64,000 bases of DNA from an uncultured Algibacter sp. (GTDB taxonomy: Bacteria > Bacteroidota > Bacteroidia > Flavobacteriales > Flavobacteriaceae). The first letter of the stretch is position 1. Each line of letters starts with the position of its first letter. The stretch covers positions 103,179-167,178 of the forward strand of contig NZ_CANKXG010000002.1 of NCBI RefSeq assembly GCF_947487575.1, read 5' to 3'. Under the pieces are notes generated by a model. The model was not told the DNA's origin, made no database searches, and saw nothing but the letters and a program-made list of their open reading frames with translations. Shown piece after piece: positions 9,663-19,507 of this stretch. The translations under genes and the position numbers were made by a program.

Positions 9663-9957
9663 ATTTCCTATTTTCTTTTAAAGAAATTAGACCCCTTAAT
9701 TTATACGGCTATTCCTTAATTAGGATAATATATTCACAAATAATTATAACACCTACACATGCCTTCTTTTAGAAAAGAGTTAAAGTAAACAGAGGTTGTT
9801 ATAATCTTTTAGAGTTGCATTCACTAGGTCTAGCAGAAATAAAATTGTTTAGTAATACATGAAATACTTTCTATAAAATTAAAAAATCAAGAAAAAACCT
9901 TATAATTATGGCACAACCGTATAAATAAAAGTAAGTGAAGACAAGATAAATGTTACT
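9663..9957. other. Spacer without recognised gene
   Basis: Between the OmpA terminator and the 3' end of the thioredoxin-like gene. The sequence is AT-rich; I see no reading frame, RNA gene, strong hairpin or repeat copy in it. Confidence 0.5.
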
Positions 9958-11091
9958 CTAAAAAAAACCTCGCTTAGAAATTACATATTGAGGGTATTTC
10001 GTATTCTTTTTTGCAACATCTATACCATAACTATCCCACATTCCAGATACCATTAAATCAAAATATTTATAATGTATATCCCAATCGTGTGTAAGATTTA
10101 AATCAATATTGTCGTGGTACATAATAATAGGTACATTTAACAAATTAATTAACTTATATTTTACTTCTTCCAAACTAACACCATCAGCTTTTATTTCAGA
10201 ATCACCTATTAAAAATTTTGGTGTATCTGGTCCCCAGTCAATTTCGTCATCACCCCAAAAACGTGGTTCTTTAATATCAAACACCAATACTTCGCCTTCC
10301 AATTCGGCCTCACTTTTCTTCAATCGCAATTTCTTTAAAATCATCTTAGTTTTTTCATAATAAGCGCGTGAATCTAACTTAAACCGCATTTCATAAGACT
10401 TATTTAAATCTTCTGGAATATTGATTTGGTTTTTATGACTATTTAAAGTATATGCTAAAATTGACTTTAAATCGCCTTTAAGTTCTAAATAAGATTTATG
10501 CATACTAACTCTTAAATCGCTACTTTCTTCAACAAAATTTAAATCAACTATTTCAAGTTCGTTTTCTTGCTCTTCTTCTTCAACAACCTCAACCTTTTCA
10601 TAAGCATTAATCTTAAACATTTTAGAAACTGGAATACTGTGTTTATTAGTATTTAAAAAACCACCTATTTGATAACCTTTTAAATCTGCAGGATGCCCTT
10701 TCCAAAGTTCTTCGCCATAAGCATTATATAAAATACCATAAGGTAAACTTCTAACATTATTATTATTAAAAGTCTCACCATCATAATCTATGGCAACTGC
10801 TAGTTTCATTTTATGTTTTAACATAAATCGCTTTACTATATCTGGCCCTTCTTTTGTTAGTGATAGTACATAAAAATTATTTGGGAATTGTTCTTGAAGT
10901 GATTCTAGATATTTTGAGACATGAATACACGGACCGCACCAAGTAGCCCAAAAATCGACAAAATAAAGTGCATTATTATCTTGCTTTGCTAGAGATGAAG
11001 GTTGAATTTGTTCAGAAATATTTATCTGTCCGAAAATAAATGTCGAACTAAAAAAACATAATAACCAGAGCGTAATTTTATTAAATTTCAT
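9958..11091 (-). CDS. TlpA-like thioredoxin protein with C-terminal extension
   Basis: The 377-residue protein has a signal peptide (about 1-21) and a thioredoxin domain with WCGPC at residues 51-55, so it should work as a periplasmic thiol-disulfide oxidoreductase. An acidic linker (VEVVEEEEQENELE) separates this from an extension of about 200 residues whose end (SEIKADGVSLEEVKYKL, then NVPIIMYHD) weakly recalls DUF3738/STN-like modules found with Bacteroidetes thioredoxins. The function of that module is unknown. Single-gene unit, divergent from the DUF4197 gene. Confidence 0.7.
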   Translation of the reverse strand: MKFNKITLWLLCFFSSTFIFGQINISEQIQPSSLAKQDNNALYFVDFWATWCGPCIHVSKYLESLQEQFPNNFYVLSLTKEGPDIVKRFMLKHKMKLAVAIDYDGETFNNNNVRSLPYGILYNAYGEELWKGHPADLKGYQIGGFLNTNKHSIPVSKMFKINAYEKVEVVEEEEQENELEIVDLNFVEESSDLRVSMHKSYLELKGDLKSILAYTLNSHKNQINIPEDLNKSYEMRFKLDSRAYYEKTKMILKKLRLKKSEAELEGEVLVFDIKEPRFWGDDEIDWGPDTPKFLIGDSEIKADGVSLEEVKYKLINLLNVPIIMYHDNIDLNLTHDWDIHYKYFDLMVSGMWDSYGIDVAKKNTKYPQYVISKRGFF

Positions 11092-11240
11092 TTTTATCTA
11101 TACTTAAACTTTGCCATATTTTCAATATCATTAAATATATAACAAACATTGTGCTAAAATAGTATTTTAATAAATATAGTTTTAAACCAACATTGTTTAA
11201 TACTAAAATTTATATTTGCTTAAATATAAATCCCAAAACT

Positions 11241-11945
11241 ATGATACGTAAATTTTTAGCAATTTTTTTAATATTTAACTTGACATCATGTGCCGAATTA
11301 CAACAAGTCGTTAATCAATTACCGCAAGGCGGAACTCTTGGCAATGCAGAAATAGGCTCTGGTTTAAGAGAGGCGTTAGACCTTGGCATAGACAAACAAG
11401 TAACGAAACTTACGCAAACCGATGGTTTTTTTAAAAATGAATTAGTAAAGATTTTATTACCCGAAGAGCTTAGTAAAGTTGATAAAGCATTACGCGATAT
11501 TGGATTAAGTAATTTAGCAGATGAAGGTTTAAAAGTACTAAATAGAGCTGCTGAAGATGCTGTAAAAGAAGCGACACCTATATTTATTGATGCCGTTAAA
11601 GGCATTACTTTTAATGATGCAAAAAACATTCTTTTAGGAAACAATGATGCAGCCACTCAATATTTAACTTCAAAAACTCAAGAAGCACTTTATGCTAAAT
11701 TTAATCCCGTTATTAAAAACTCATTTAGCAAAGTGGGCGCAAATAAAATTTGGAATAATTTAATAAATAAATATAATACAATTCCATTTACCAAAAATGT
11801 AAACCCAGATTTGACTGATTATGTTACTGGCGAAGCTCTAAAAGGTGTATATACAATGATTGCTGTTGAAGAAAAGGATATTAGAACAAAAATATCTTCT
11901 AGAACAACAGACTTACTTAGAAAGGTTTTTGCTTTACAAGATTAG
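11241..11945 (+). CDS. DUF4197 domain lipoprotein
   Basis: The 234-residue product begins with a lipoprotein signal ending NLTSCAEL (Cys17). The mature protein is helical with the features of DUF4197, including KILLPEELSKVDKALRDIG and GITFNDAKNILLGNNDAAT. Family members are envelope proteins of unknown role. I start at the ATG at 11241, not at the upstream one at 11193, because only the later start gives a proper lipoprotein signal. A terminator follows at 11971. Confidence 0.85.
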   Translation: MIRKFLAIFLIFNLTSCAELQQVVNQLPQGGTLGNAEIGSGLREALDLGIDKQVTKLTQTDGFFKNELVKILLPEELSKVDKALRDIGLSNLADEGLKVLNRAAEDAVKEATPIFIDAVKGITFNDAKNILLGNNDAATQYLTSKTQEALYAKFNPVIKNSFSKVGANKIWNNLINKYNTIPFTKNVNPDLTDYVTGEALKGVYTMIAVEEKDIRTKISSRTTDLLRKVFALQD

Positions 11946-11948
11946 CTT

Positions 11949-12021
11949 TAACACATAATAAGATTGCTTAAAAATCGAATATTTTTTATTCGGTTTTTTT
12001 ATACAATCTATTGTGTTATTT
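11949..12021 (+). terminator. Nested hairpin terminator
   Basis: The inner stem AAAATCGAATA (11971-11981) pairs with TATTCGGTTTT (11987-11997, one G-U) and continues into a T run. An outer imperfect stem pairs TAACACATAATAAGATTG with CAATCTATTGTGTTA. It ends the DUF4197 transcript. Confidence 0.75.
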
Positions 12022-12149
12022 TAATATTTATAAATGTTTCTTGAATTTATAGGTTCAAAAAAAACAATAAATGTTATTAAAAAAATTAGTTGGTTTTTAA
12101 AACTTATTGATAAAAAATGTATATTTAAATACTTGTTTATCAAACCATC

Positions 12150-12347
12150 ATGAACAGAAAAGCAGATATTAAAATCCAACAAGCCAAACTTTATACAAAG
12201 TATAAGCTTTTAGTAGAGCAAGCTTATAACCTTAGACAAACAGATTCTGCTTTGAGTGATATTTCAGAATATAGAGCTATTAAGTTACTTAACAAGTTAA
12301 ATAGGTTGGAATATCTTCAGAGAGAACAACTTCAAACTAACATTTAG
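12150..12347 (+). CDS. Hypothetical small protein, 65 aa
   Basis: A 65-residue, strongly charged and helical protein without signal peptide or membrane segment (MNRKADIKIQQAKLY...). Not recognised. The frame has good coding composition and an isolated AT-rich upstream region. Another short ORF follows at 12431 on the same strand. Function unknown. Confidence 0.5.
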   Translation: MNRKADIKIQQAKLYTKYKLLVEQAYNLRQTDSALSDISEYRAIKLLNKLNRLEYLQREQLQTNI

Positions 12348-12430
12348 GTTTATTTAATAATTCTTTAACATCTTCATTACATCTAAAACTCTCATTTACA
12401 CGTACTTTATATATATAAAAAGAACGTAAC

Positions 12431-12577
12431 ATGAACACACAATTTTGTAGAGTTGGAAAAATTAAAGCCAACCTAAATCAGTCAATTAGTTTAAAAGAGT
12501 TTGAAAGAAGAATAGCAAACTTTGTAGATGATACTACTAAAGTTGATTATTCTGAAGATTTAAACGGAGCGTTTTAA
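12431..12577 (+). CDS. Hypothetical small protein, 48 aa
   Basis: An ATG frame of 48 codons beginning MNTQFCRVGKIK and ending VDYSEDLNGAF. It is preceded by a TATATATA stretch and AAAAAGAACG, which could supply promoter and weak ribosome-binding signals. The last 41 bases overlap the end of the convergent B12-binding gene at 12537. The composition looks coding, with charged and mixed residues and no low complexity. No family recognised. Confidence 0.4.
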   Translation: MNTQFCRVGKIKANLNQSISLKEFERRIANFVDDTTKVDYSEDLNGAF

Positions 12578-13346
12578 AGTAAACAAACGCTTTTGTTAAT
12601 CTAGAGCCATACCAAGAAAACATTTCACCATCAGCTAATATTATAGTTGCATTGGGGTAAAATTCTTGTAACCCTTTTTTATGTGTTTCTTTGAACGGAA
12701 AAGGTTCAGAAGAAAGCATTACCAAATCTATATTTTTAGATTCTTCAGAATTTGCTAGTTCAATTTCTGGATATCGTTCTTTGTTCTCATATACATTTTG
12801 GAGTTTATTTAATAGAAGTAAATAATTTATAAATGTATTATTTCCTGCTACCATCCATGGATTTCTCCAAATAAAATAGGCGACTTTTAATGTCGGTTTG
12901 TTTTCAATAAAGGTGTTGAAGCTATTTAATTCGGTTTCAATATCATTTATTAATGATAAGACTTTTTCTTTACAATTAAAGATTTCACCGTACTGATGAA
13001 TTAGTTCTAAGCTATCTTCAATATTATAAATATCAGATATATGAACAGCACAGATTTGTTCGCAAAGTCCTACTATATCTCTTGTGTTTTCTTCCTTATT
13101 ACAAAGAATAATATCTGGTTTAAGTGCTTTTATTTTTTCAAGATGAATTTGTTTTGTGCCTCCAACAACTGCAACATTAGTTTTAATATGATGCGGATGC
13201 ACGCAGAACTTTGTAACACCAACTAAATAGGATTCTAAACCTAAATCACAAAGTAATTCGGTTTGACTTGGGACTAATGAAATGATTCTCTTTGGAGTTT
13301 CTTTTAAATCAATACTTCTGTTCAGTTGATCTTTAAAATTCTGCAT
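12537..13346 (-). CDS. BtuF-like helical-backbone metal receptor
   Basis: A 269-residue protein of the periplasmic-binding fold used for cobalamin and iron-siderophores, with RIISLVPSQTELLCDLGLESYLVGVTKFCVHP near the N-terminus and LKPDIILCNKEEN after it. No signal peptide or lipobox is visible, unlike transport BtuF, so the protein may be cytoplasmic or the family may have a non-transport role here. It is the last gene of a prfA-pyrF unit, 16 bases after pyrF, with no permease nearby. B12 as ligand is inferred from the family only. Confidence 0.75.
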   Translation of the reverse strand: MQNFKDQLNRSIDLKETPKRIISLVPSQTELLCDLGLESYLVGVTKFCVHPHHIKTNVAVVGGTKQIHLEKIKALKPDIILCNKEENTRDIVGLCEQICAVHISDIYNIEDSLELIHQYGEIFNCKEKVLSLINDIETELNSFNTFIENKPTLKVAYFIWRNPWMVAGNNTFINYLLLLNKLQNVYENKERYPEIELANSEESKNIDLVMLSSEPFPFKETHKKGLQEFYPNATIILADGEMFSWYGSRLTKAFVYFKTLRLNLQNNQL

Positions 13347-13362
13347 AGTATCAGAATTTCAA

Positions 13363-14175
13363 TTAACTCAAAATAACTTCCATCTCTTTTTGAAGTTCTT
13401 CAGCTTTTTTAGCTGCAGCTTCACCAAAGTCATCATCGTTAGAAGCATAAATAATACCTCGCGAAGAGTTTATCAATAACCCAACATTCTCACTCATTCC
13501 GTATTTACAAACGTCTTGTAAATTTCCGCCTTGAGCGCCAACACCAGGAACTAATAAAAAACTATTAGGTATTATTTTTCTAATATCTACCAAATACTCT
13601 GCTTTAGTAGCGCCGACAACATACATTAAATTTTCAGAATACTTCCAAGATTTTGAAGTTTCTAAAACATGTTTGTAAACTTCTTTACCATCAATGTCTT
13701 GTGTTTGAAAATCAAAAGCTCCTTGGTTTGATGTTAAAGCTAAAAGAATAGTGTGCTTATTTTCAAAAGCTAAAAAAGGTTCTACAGAATCTTTCCCCAT
13801 ATAAGGTGCAACAGTAACAGAATCGAAAGCTAAATCTTCAAAAAAGGCTTTAGCATACATGGTACTTGTATTACCAATATCTCCACGCTTAGCATCAGCA
13901 ATTGTAAAAATTTCTGGATGGTTTTCGTTTAAATAGTTAATCGTTTTTTCAAGAGCTTGCCACCCTTTAATACCATAGGCTTCGTAAAACGCCGTGTTAG
14001 GCTTGTATGCAACACATAAATGATGTGTTGCATCAATAATCGATTTATTAAAAGAAAAAATAGGATCTTCTTCTTTTAAAAGATGTTTTGGTATTTTATT
14101 TAAATCAACGTCTAACCCAATACATAGAAAGGAGTTCTTCTTTTTGATTTGCTTAACAAGTTGGTTTGTTGTCAC
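13363..14175 (-). CDS. pyrF: Orotidine 5'-phosphate decarboxylase
   Basis: The 270-residue enzyme makes UMP from OMP, the last step of de novo pyrimidine synthesis. The core motif [10 protein letters not shown] carries the catalytic Asp-Lys-Asp set, and [14 protein letters not shown] opens the barrel. Length and the motif VPGVGAQGG fit the longer type 2 (PyrF2) subfamily. It lies 10 bases after prfA and 16 before the B12-binding gene, so the three are probably cotranscribed. Confidence 0.95.
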   Translation of the reverse strand: MTTNQLVKQIKKKNSFLCIGLDVDLNKIPKHLLKEEDPIFSFNKSIIDATHHLCVAYKPNTAFYEAYGIKGWQALEKTINYLNENHPEIFTIADAKRGDIGNTSTMYAKAFFEDLAFDSVTVAPYMGKDSVEPFLAFENKHTILLALTSNQGAFDFQTQDIDGKEVYKHVLETSKSWKYSENLMYVVGATKAEYLVDIRKIIPNSFLLVPGVGAQGGNLQDVCKYGMSENVGLLINSSRGIIYASNDDDFGEAAAKKAEELQKEMEVILS

Positions 14176-14185
14176 GTAGTTTATT

Positions 14186-15262
14186 TTAGATTACATCAGT
14201 ATTAGCCTTTAACTTTTCCGTATTGTCAGCTAGTTGTAATTCATCTATAATTTTTTGAATATCTCCATTTACTATGTTTGATAAATCATAAAGTGTTAAC
14301 CCTATTCTATGATCTGTAACACGACCTTGCGAATAGTTATATGTTCTAATTTTAGCACTTCTATCACCGCTTGTTACCATAGTACCGCGTAGAGCAGCAT
14401 CTTCCTCCATCTTTTTAGCTAACTCTAAATCGTATAAACGCGAACGCAGCACTTTAAAGGCCTTCTCTTTATTTTTATGTTGAGACTTTTGGTCTTGACA
14501 TTGTGCAACCAATCCTGTTGGAACATGCGTTAATCTAACAGCTGAATATGTAGTATTTACAGACTGACCTCCTGGACCAGAAGAACAGAAAAAATCAATT
14601 CTAACATCTTTTGGATTTATTTCTACATCAAACTCTTCGGCTTCAGGAAATACCATAACGGTTGCCGCACTTGTATGCACACGCCCTTGTGTTTCTGTTT
14701 GAGGTACTCGTTGTACACGATGCACGCCGGCTTCAAACTTTAACGTTCCGTAAACATCATTACCAGTAACTTCAAACTGAATTTCTTTAAAGCCTCCATT
14801 AGTTCCTTCACTAAAATCGACAGTATCAACCTTCCAACCTTTACTTTCACAGTATTTAGTGTACATTCTAAATAAATCGCCTGCAAAAATACTAGCTTCG
14901 TCTCCTCCAGTTCCTGCACGTAATTCTACAACAGCATTTTTAGAATCTTCAGGGTCTTTTGGTATTAAAAGCATTTTTATTTCCTCTTCTAATTTAGGAA
15001 TACCTTCTTTAGCCTCGTCATATTGCATTTTAGCCATTTCAACCATTTCTGCATCACTTCCATCTGAAATAATCTCTTCGGCTTCAGCTAAATTATTAGT
15101 CAATTCTAAATATAATTCTCGCTTATCCATAAGAATTCGCAAGTCTTTATATTCTCTATTTAATGCAACGTACCGCTTTTGATCAGTAATAATATCTGGT
15201 TGGATAATTAAATCACTAACCTCATCAAAACGCTGTTTTACTATTTGTAATTTCTCTAACAT
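14186..15262 (-). CDS. prfA: Peptide chain release factor 1
   Basis: A 358-residue class I release factor that reads UAA and UAG and triggers peptidyl-tRNA hydrolysis. The catalytic GGQ is visible in [14 protein letters not shown], and the anticodon-like loop in [17 protein letters not shown], near the usual PxT tripeptide region. The length is standard for RF1. First gene of the prfA-pyrF operon. Confidence 0.96.
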   Translation of the reverse strand: MLEKLQIVKQRFDEVSDLIIQPDIITDQKRYVALNREYKDLRILMDKRELYLELTNNLAEAEEIISDGSDAEMVEMAKMQYDEAKEGIPKLEEEIKMLLIPKDPEDSKNAVVELRAGTGGDEASIFAGDLFRMYTKYCESKGWKVDTVDFSEGTNGGFKEIQFEVTGNDVYGTLKFEAGVHRVQRVPQTETQGRVHTSAATVMVFPEAEEFDVEINPKDVRIDFFCSSGPGGQSVNTTYSAVRLTHVPTGLVAQCQDQKSQHKNKEKAFKVLRSRLYDLELAKKMEEDAALRGTMVTSGDRSAKIRTYNYSQGRVTDHRIGLTLYDLSNIVNGDIQKIIDELQLADNTEKLKANTDVI

Positions 15263-15380
15263 CTGCCTTTTTAATTGGGAATCAAAAATACGATAATTTA
15301 TGAATTTTCAATGATTACACACTACCGTTATTGGCTAAATAAAAAATATTCTTTAACAAACAGCGTTATTATAGATACTT

Positions 15381-15668
15381 ATGCAACAACTAATATCCAT
15401 ATTAATATTTTATAGACCTTTTATAATATGGTCTTTGGTTGTAAATATGTTCTTTTCTTTTTTAAGATTTGAAGTTGTTATGATAATGATATCGAAATTG
15501 TTTTTGTTTTTTTTATTATGGCATATTTTAAATGAAACTCGAGCTAAAAGGGTATTAAGACTCTATAAGGGTTTGGGAGTATCTACAGCAAAATTATTTT
15601 CACTTTTATTTCTAATGGATTTAATTATAAGCATTCCTTTTTTATTAATTTTAAAAGAATTTATTTAA
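15381..15668 (+). CDS. Small membrane protein
   Basis: A 95-residue protein that is almost entirely hydrophobic, with about three predicted membrane helices and a short basic loop, NETRAKRVLRLYKGLG. Not recognised. It is divergent from prfA and convergent with the ribonucleotide reductase gene, with a bidirectional hairpin between. Coding status is plausible from the membrane-helix periodicity. Confidence 0.55.
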   Translation: MQQLISILIFYRPFIIWSLVVNMFFSFLRFEVVMIMISKLFLFFLLWHILNETRAKRVLRLYKGLGVSTAKLFSLLFLMDLIISIPFLLILKEFI

Positions 15669-15682
15669 ATTTAATAAAAAAC

Positions 15683-15713
15683 AAAAGGAAGCCAATTGAC
15701 TTCCTTTTATAAC
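15683..15713. terminator. Bidirectional hairpin terminator
   Basis: AAAAGGAAG (15683-15691), loop CCAATTGA, CTTCCTTTT (15700-15708). A runs on one side and T on the other allow use by the small membrane protein gene on the plus strand and the nrdJ gene on the minus strand. Confidence 0.75.
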
Positions 15714-15727
15714 CAACTAACTTATTA

Positions 15728-18283
15728 TTAACCACACTTAGAGGAACCGCAATCTTTACATGTTAGGCAGCCCTCTTGGTATATTAAATTTTCAGATTTA
15801 CAGTTATCGCATGTTTGTCCTTTTACCTTAGTTCCATCGGCCACGTAACGTTTTAAAGCGCGTACAACACCATTTTTCCATGTATTTATAGACTCACTAT
15901 CCAATTGTAAACTATTAATTAAATCTACAATCTTATCTATTGGCATGCCGTGGCGTAGTGTACTAGAAAACAGTTTAGCGTAATTCCAAAACTCTGGATT
16001 AAATTTATGTGACAATCCTTCAATAGTTGTTTTATACCCTCTTGTATTCTTATATTGAAAATCGTATCGAGAAGTACCGTCTTCATTTCTATTTTTAATG
16101 ATTAGCCCTTTATTTACCCAACGCGGAATTAAAATACCGTCTTCATCATCAACAAGACCTGTAAATACTTCATATGGTTTATCATCAATTAACCCAATAA
16201 ATGCAATCCACTTTTCTTTATTATTTTGAAAGCGAACCACATCAGCTTCTAAAACTTGAGGTCGTTTTATTGGAAATGCCGTTAGTATATCCTTATTTTT
16301 TTCTTCTTTATTATCATCGTTAGAAATTAAAACCCCAGAACGTGAACCATCTCTATAAACTGTAACGCCTTTACAACCAACTTCCCAAGCTTTTAAGTAT
16401 AAATCCCCAACTAAATCTTCAGTAACGTTATTTGGAAGATTAATTGTTACGCTTATAGAATGGTCTACCCATTTTTGAATAGCTCCTTGCATACTTACTT
16501 TACTTAACCAATCAACATCATTAGATGTTGCCTTATAATACGGTGATTTTTTAATCAACTCATCTATTTCGTTTTGCGAAAAATTCTTAGCGCTATCAAT
16601 ACCATTAACTTCCATCCATTGTTTAAAACGATGATGAAATACAACGTACTCTTCCCAAGAATCTCCAACCTCATCAACAAAATCTACCCGTGCATCCTTA
16701 TCATTGGGATTAACTTTTCTTCTACGCTTATAAACAGGCATAAATACAGGTTCAATTCCAGAAGTAGTTTGAGTCATTAAACTCGTGGTTCCTGTTGGTG
16801 CAATGGTCAATAATGCAATATTTCGTCTACCATGCTCTAACATCTCGTAATACAACTTACTATCTGTTTCTTTCAAACGCTTAATAAAAGGATTGTGTTT
16901 TTCTCGTTCTGCATCAAAAATTGAAAAGGCTCCACGCTCTTTAGCCAAATGGACGGAAGCACGATAAGCTTCAATAGCAATAGTCTTGTGCACCTCTAAA
17001 GAAAAAGCATTCCCTTTTTCGCTTCCATATTGAATACCCAAGGCAGCTAACATATCACCTTCGGCAGTTATACCGACACCGGTTCTACGTCCTTCTTCGG
17101 CTTTATGCTTAATATTAACCCATAAGTTACGCTCTGTTGCTTTTATTTCATCCAACTCTGGATCGGCATCTATTTTTTTAATGATACTATCTATTTTAAT
17201 AAGCTCTAAATCTATAATATCATCCATAATACGTTGTGCAACTGCAACGTGCTTTTTAAACAAGTTAAAGTTGAAACTAGCTTGTTTTGTAAAAGGATTT
17301 TCCACATACGAAAACAAATTAATAGCTAATAATCGACAAGAATCATAAGGACATAGCGGTATTTCTCCACAGGGATTTGTAGATACTGTTTTGTAACCCA
17401 AATCTGCATAACAATCTGGAACAGATTCATTTATAATAGTATCCCAAAACAAAATTCCTGGCTCTGCAGATTTCCAGGCGTTATGTACTATTTTTTTCCA
17501 AAGCACATTGGCTTTTATTGATTTGGATACTTTTGGGTTATCACTGAATATTGGATACTTTTGAATGTAATCAGAGTTATTTTTTACAGCCTTCATAAAG
17601 CCATCATCAATTCTAACCGATACATTTGCCCCTGTAACTTTTCCTTGTTCTAATTTAGCGTTAATAAAATCTTCTGAATCTGGATGATTAACAGAGACCG
17701 ACAACATAAGTGCCCCGCGCCTTCCATCTTGAGCAACTTCTCTTGTAGAATTAGAGTAACGCTCCATAAATGGTACAATACCAGTTGAGGTTAATGCCGA
17801 GTTTTTTACAGCCGAGCCTTTTGGACGAATATGAGATAAATCATGACCAACACCACCACGACGCTTCATTAACTGTACTTGCTCTTGATCTATTTTCATG
17901 ATACCACCATAGGAATCCGAATTTCCATCATTTCCAATAACAAAACAATTAGACAATGAAGCTATTTGAAACGGATTTCCAATACCAGCCATTGGACTTC
18001 CTTGCGGAACTATATACTTAAAGTCTTTAATTAGATTAAAAATATCATCTTCAGATAAAGGATTTGCATATTTTTCTTCAACACTTGCAAGTTCTTTAGC
18101 AATACGCTTATGCATATCGTTAGGTGTTAACTCATAAATATTTCCCTCAGAATCTTTAAGGGCGTATTTATTTAACCAGACACGCGCGGCTAAATCATCG
18201 TTGTTAAAATATTTCAAAGAAGCATTAAAAGCATCTTCTGAAGTGTACGTTTGGGGAGGTTTTTGGGCAGTTTTTGTGTCCAT
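15728..18283 (-). CDS. nrdJ: Adenosylcobalamin-dependent ribonucleotide reductase (class II)
   Basis: An 851-residue class II enzyme making deoxyribonucleotides with coenzyme B12 rather than a diiron or glycyl radical, so usable with or without oxygen. Visible marks are SNCFVIGNDGNSDS and VSTNPCGEIPL (active-site cysteines), LLTIAPTGTTS in the barrel, and a C-terminal Cys-rich tail with paired CxxC motifs (CDNCKSE, CLTCKDCG) that can relay electrons or bind zinc. Length fits the family. No cobalamin riboswitch consensus is apparent upstream. Stands alone. Confidence 0.93.
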   Translation of the reverse strand: MDTKTAQKPPQTYTSEDAFNASLKYFNNDDLAARVWLNKYALKDSEGNIYELTPNDMHKRIAKELASVEEKYANPLSEDDIFNLIKDFKYIVPQGSPMAGIGNPFQIASLSNCFVIGNDGNSDSYGGIMKIDQEQVQLMKRRGGVGHDLSHIRPKGSAVKNSALTSTGIVPFMERYSNSTREVAQDGRRGALMLSVSVNHPDSEDFINAKLEQGKVTGANVSVRIDDGFMKAVKNNSDYIQKYPIFSDNPKVSKSIKANVLWKKIVHNAWKSAEPGILFWDTIINESVPDCYADLGYKTVSTNPCGEIPLCPYDSCRLLAINLFSYVENPFTKQASFNFNLFKKHVAVAQRIMDDIIDLELIKIDSIIKKIDADPELDEIKATERNLWVNIKHKAEEGRRTGVGITAEGDMLAALGIQYGSEKGNAFSLEVHKTIAIEAYRASVHLAKERGAFSIFDAEREKHNPFIKRLKETDSKLYYEMLEHGRRNIALLTIAPTGTTSLMTQTTSGIEPVFMPVYKRRRKVNPNDKDARVDFVDEVGDSWEEYVVFHHRFKQWMEVNGIDSAKNFSQNEIDELIKKSPYYKATSNDVDWLSKVSMQGAIQKWVDHSISVTINLPNNVTEDLVGDLYLKAWEVGCKGVTVYRDGSRSGVLISNDDNKEEKNKDILTAFPIKRPQVLEADVVRFQNNKEKWIAFIGLIDDKPYEVFTGLVDDEDGILIPRWVNKGLIIKNRNEDGTSRYDFQYKNTRGYKTTIEGLSHKFNPEFWNYAKLFSSTLRHGMPIDKIVDLINSLQLDSESINTWKNGVVRALKRYVADGTKVKGQTCDNCKSENLIYQEGCLTCKDCGSSKCG

Positions 18284-18476
18284 TAGTGAAGGAAAATTTT
18301 AAGTTTAATAGATTATTAACAATATGTAAATAAACTATAAATGCCCAACTTAAAACATGATAAATATCATGAAGTTCACCAATAAAAACAACTAACATAC
18401 TGATAATAAGGTAAATAAATATTTATCAACATTAAAAAGTTAACAAATATTTTAAACAAATAGATGGTATTATTTT

Positions 18477-19436
18477 TTAGAAATCTACAGCTACCCCTAC
18501 GCCTAAAAACTGTTTCCATTGCACTTTGGCTCCAGATTCATCAAACTCACCTTCAATCTCTGATGGTATTTGCGTTTTAACATCGTCATCATACCGTAAA
18601 TGCGAACCCAAAGTAGCCCTAACGAAAGAATTCACTTTAAAGTCAAAATCTATTCTCCAGTCTAAATCTAGATTTCCAAAGTTATTTACGTAATCTGAAT
18701 ATAAACTGACCTGGTTTTTTATATTAATGTTTTCAACTACTTCCATTTCATAGCTATTGGTAACTAAAACACCTACTTCGCTTCTAATTTGTTCGCCAGG
18801 AACTATAACATTTCCATCGGAATCTAGAACTGCTGGGGTAACACCAAATGAGCCTGCATTAGCAAGATCTTCATCTAAAACAAATGTTGCTTTTAACGTT
18901 AATGGTGAGAAATAAAAAGATAACTTATCTATGTTTTTCCCGTATTCCATACCACCACCAAAAAACAAATAACCTGGAGCAAATAATCTAGAAATAGGTT
19001 CATCTCTATTTGGGTAATTATACCCGTTAGTTAATTGTGTTCTTAAGTTAAGTCTTGCAGAATAAAACCAACTAGATAAACTATCAGGCTTATAACCTAT
19101 ATTAGAGTTTATCTCAAATAAATCATCGGTTTTTCTGAGTTCTCTAGCTTCTTGCTTATTTACACCATACCTAACTTCTACATTATTCTTCCAAACAAAA
19201 AACTTGTCTTTATAATTAAGCTTTGATTTTAAACCCAATAAACCAGAAATAGAATTACTACCACCAGAATTCCAGTTTACAAAAGCGACTTCACTTAAAT
19301 CAAATGATGCTTTGTTTTCCTGAACCCATTCTGGGCCTGTATACTTTTGTTTCTTTTCTTTTATGTAAAGAGAATCGGGTTGAGCATTTAAGAATTGAAA
19401 GCAGAGGGAAACTATAAATAATAGTAAATACTTCAT
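18477..19436 (-). CDS. DUF3078 outer membrane protein
   Basis: A 319-residue protein with a signal peptide (1-18, ending LNAQ) followed by a beta-rich chain of alternating aromatic and polar residues, ending in VDF as expected of an outer-membrane barrel. It matches DUF3078 by pattern, including the early SEVAFVNWNSGGSNSISGLL. Family role is unknown. It lies about 70 bases downstream of purM on the same strand. Confidence 0.8.
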   Translation of the reverse strand: MKYLLLFIVSLCFQFLNAQPDSLYIKEKKQKYTGPEWVQENKASFDLSEVAFVNWNSGGSNSISGLLGLKSKLNYKDKFFVWKNNVEVRYGVNKQEARELRKTDDLFEINSNIGYKPDSLSSWFYSARLNLRTQLTNGYNYPNRDEPISRLFAPGYLFFGGGMEYGKNIDKLSFYFSPLTLKATFVLDEDLANAGSFGVTPAVLDSDGNVIVPGEQIRSEVGVLVTNSYEMEVVENINIKNQVSLYSDYVNNFGNLDLDWRIDFDFKVNSFVRATLGSHLRYDDDVKTQIPSEIEGEFDESGAKVQWKQFLGVGVAVDF

Positions 19437-19507
19437 GGTTATGTTAGATTATTTTTAAATTATCTTAATCCTCAAAAACTATACCAAATGAATGAGAATT
19501 TATGTAA

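Noticed and set aside
18284..18476. Cobalamin riboswitch before nrdJ
   Set aside because: No B12-box-like conserved core or suitable stems are visible in this AT-rich spacer.
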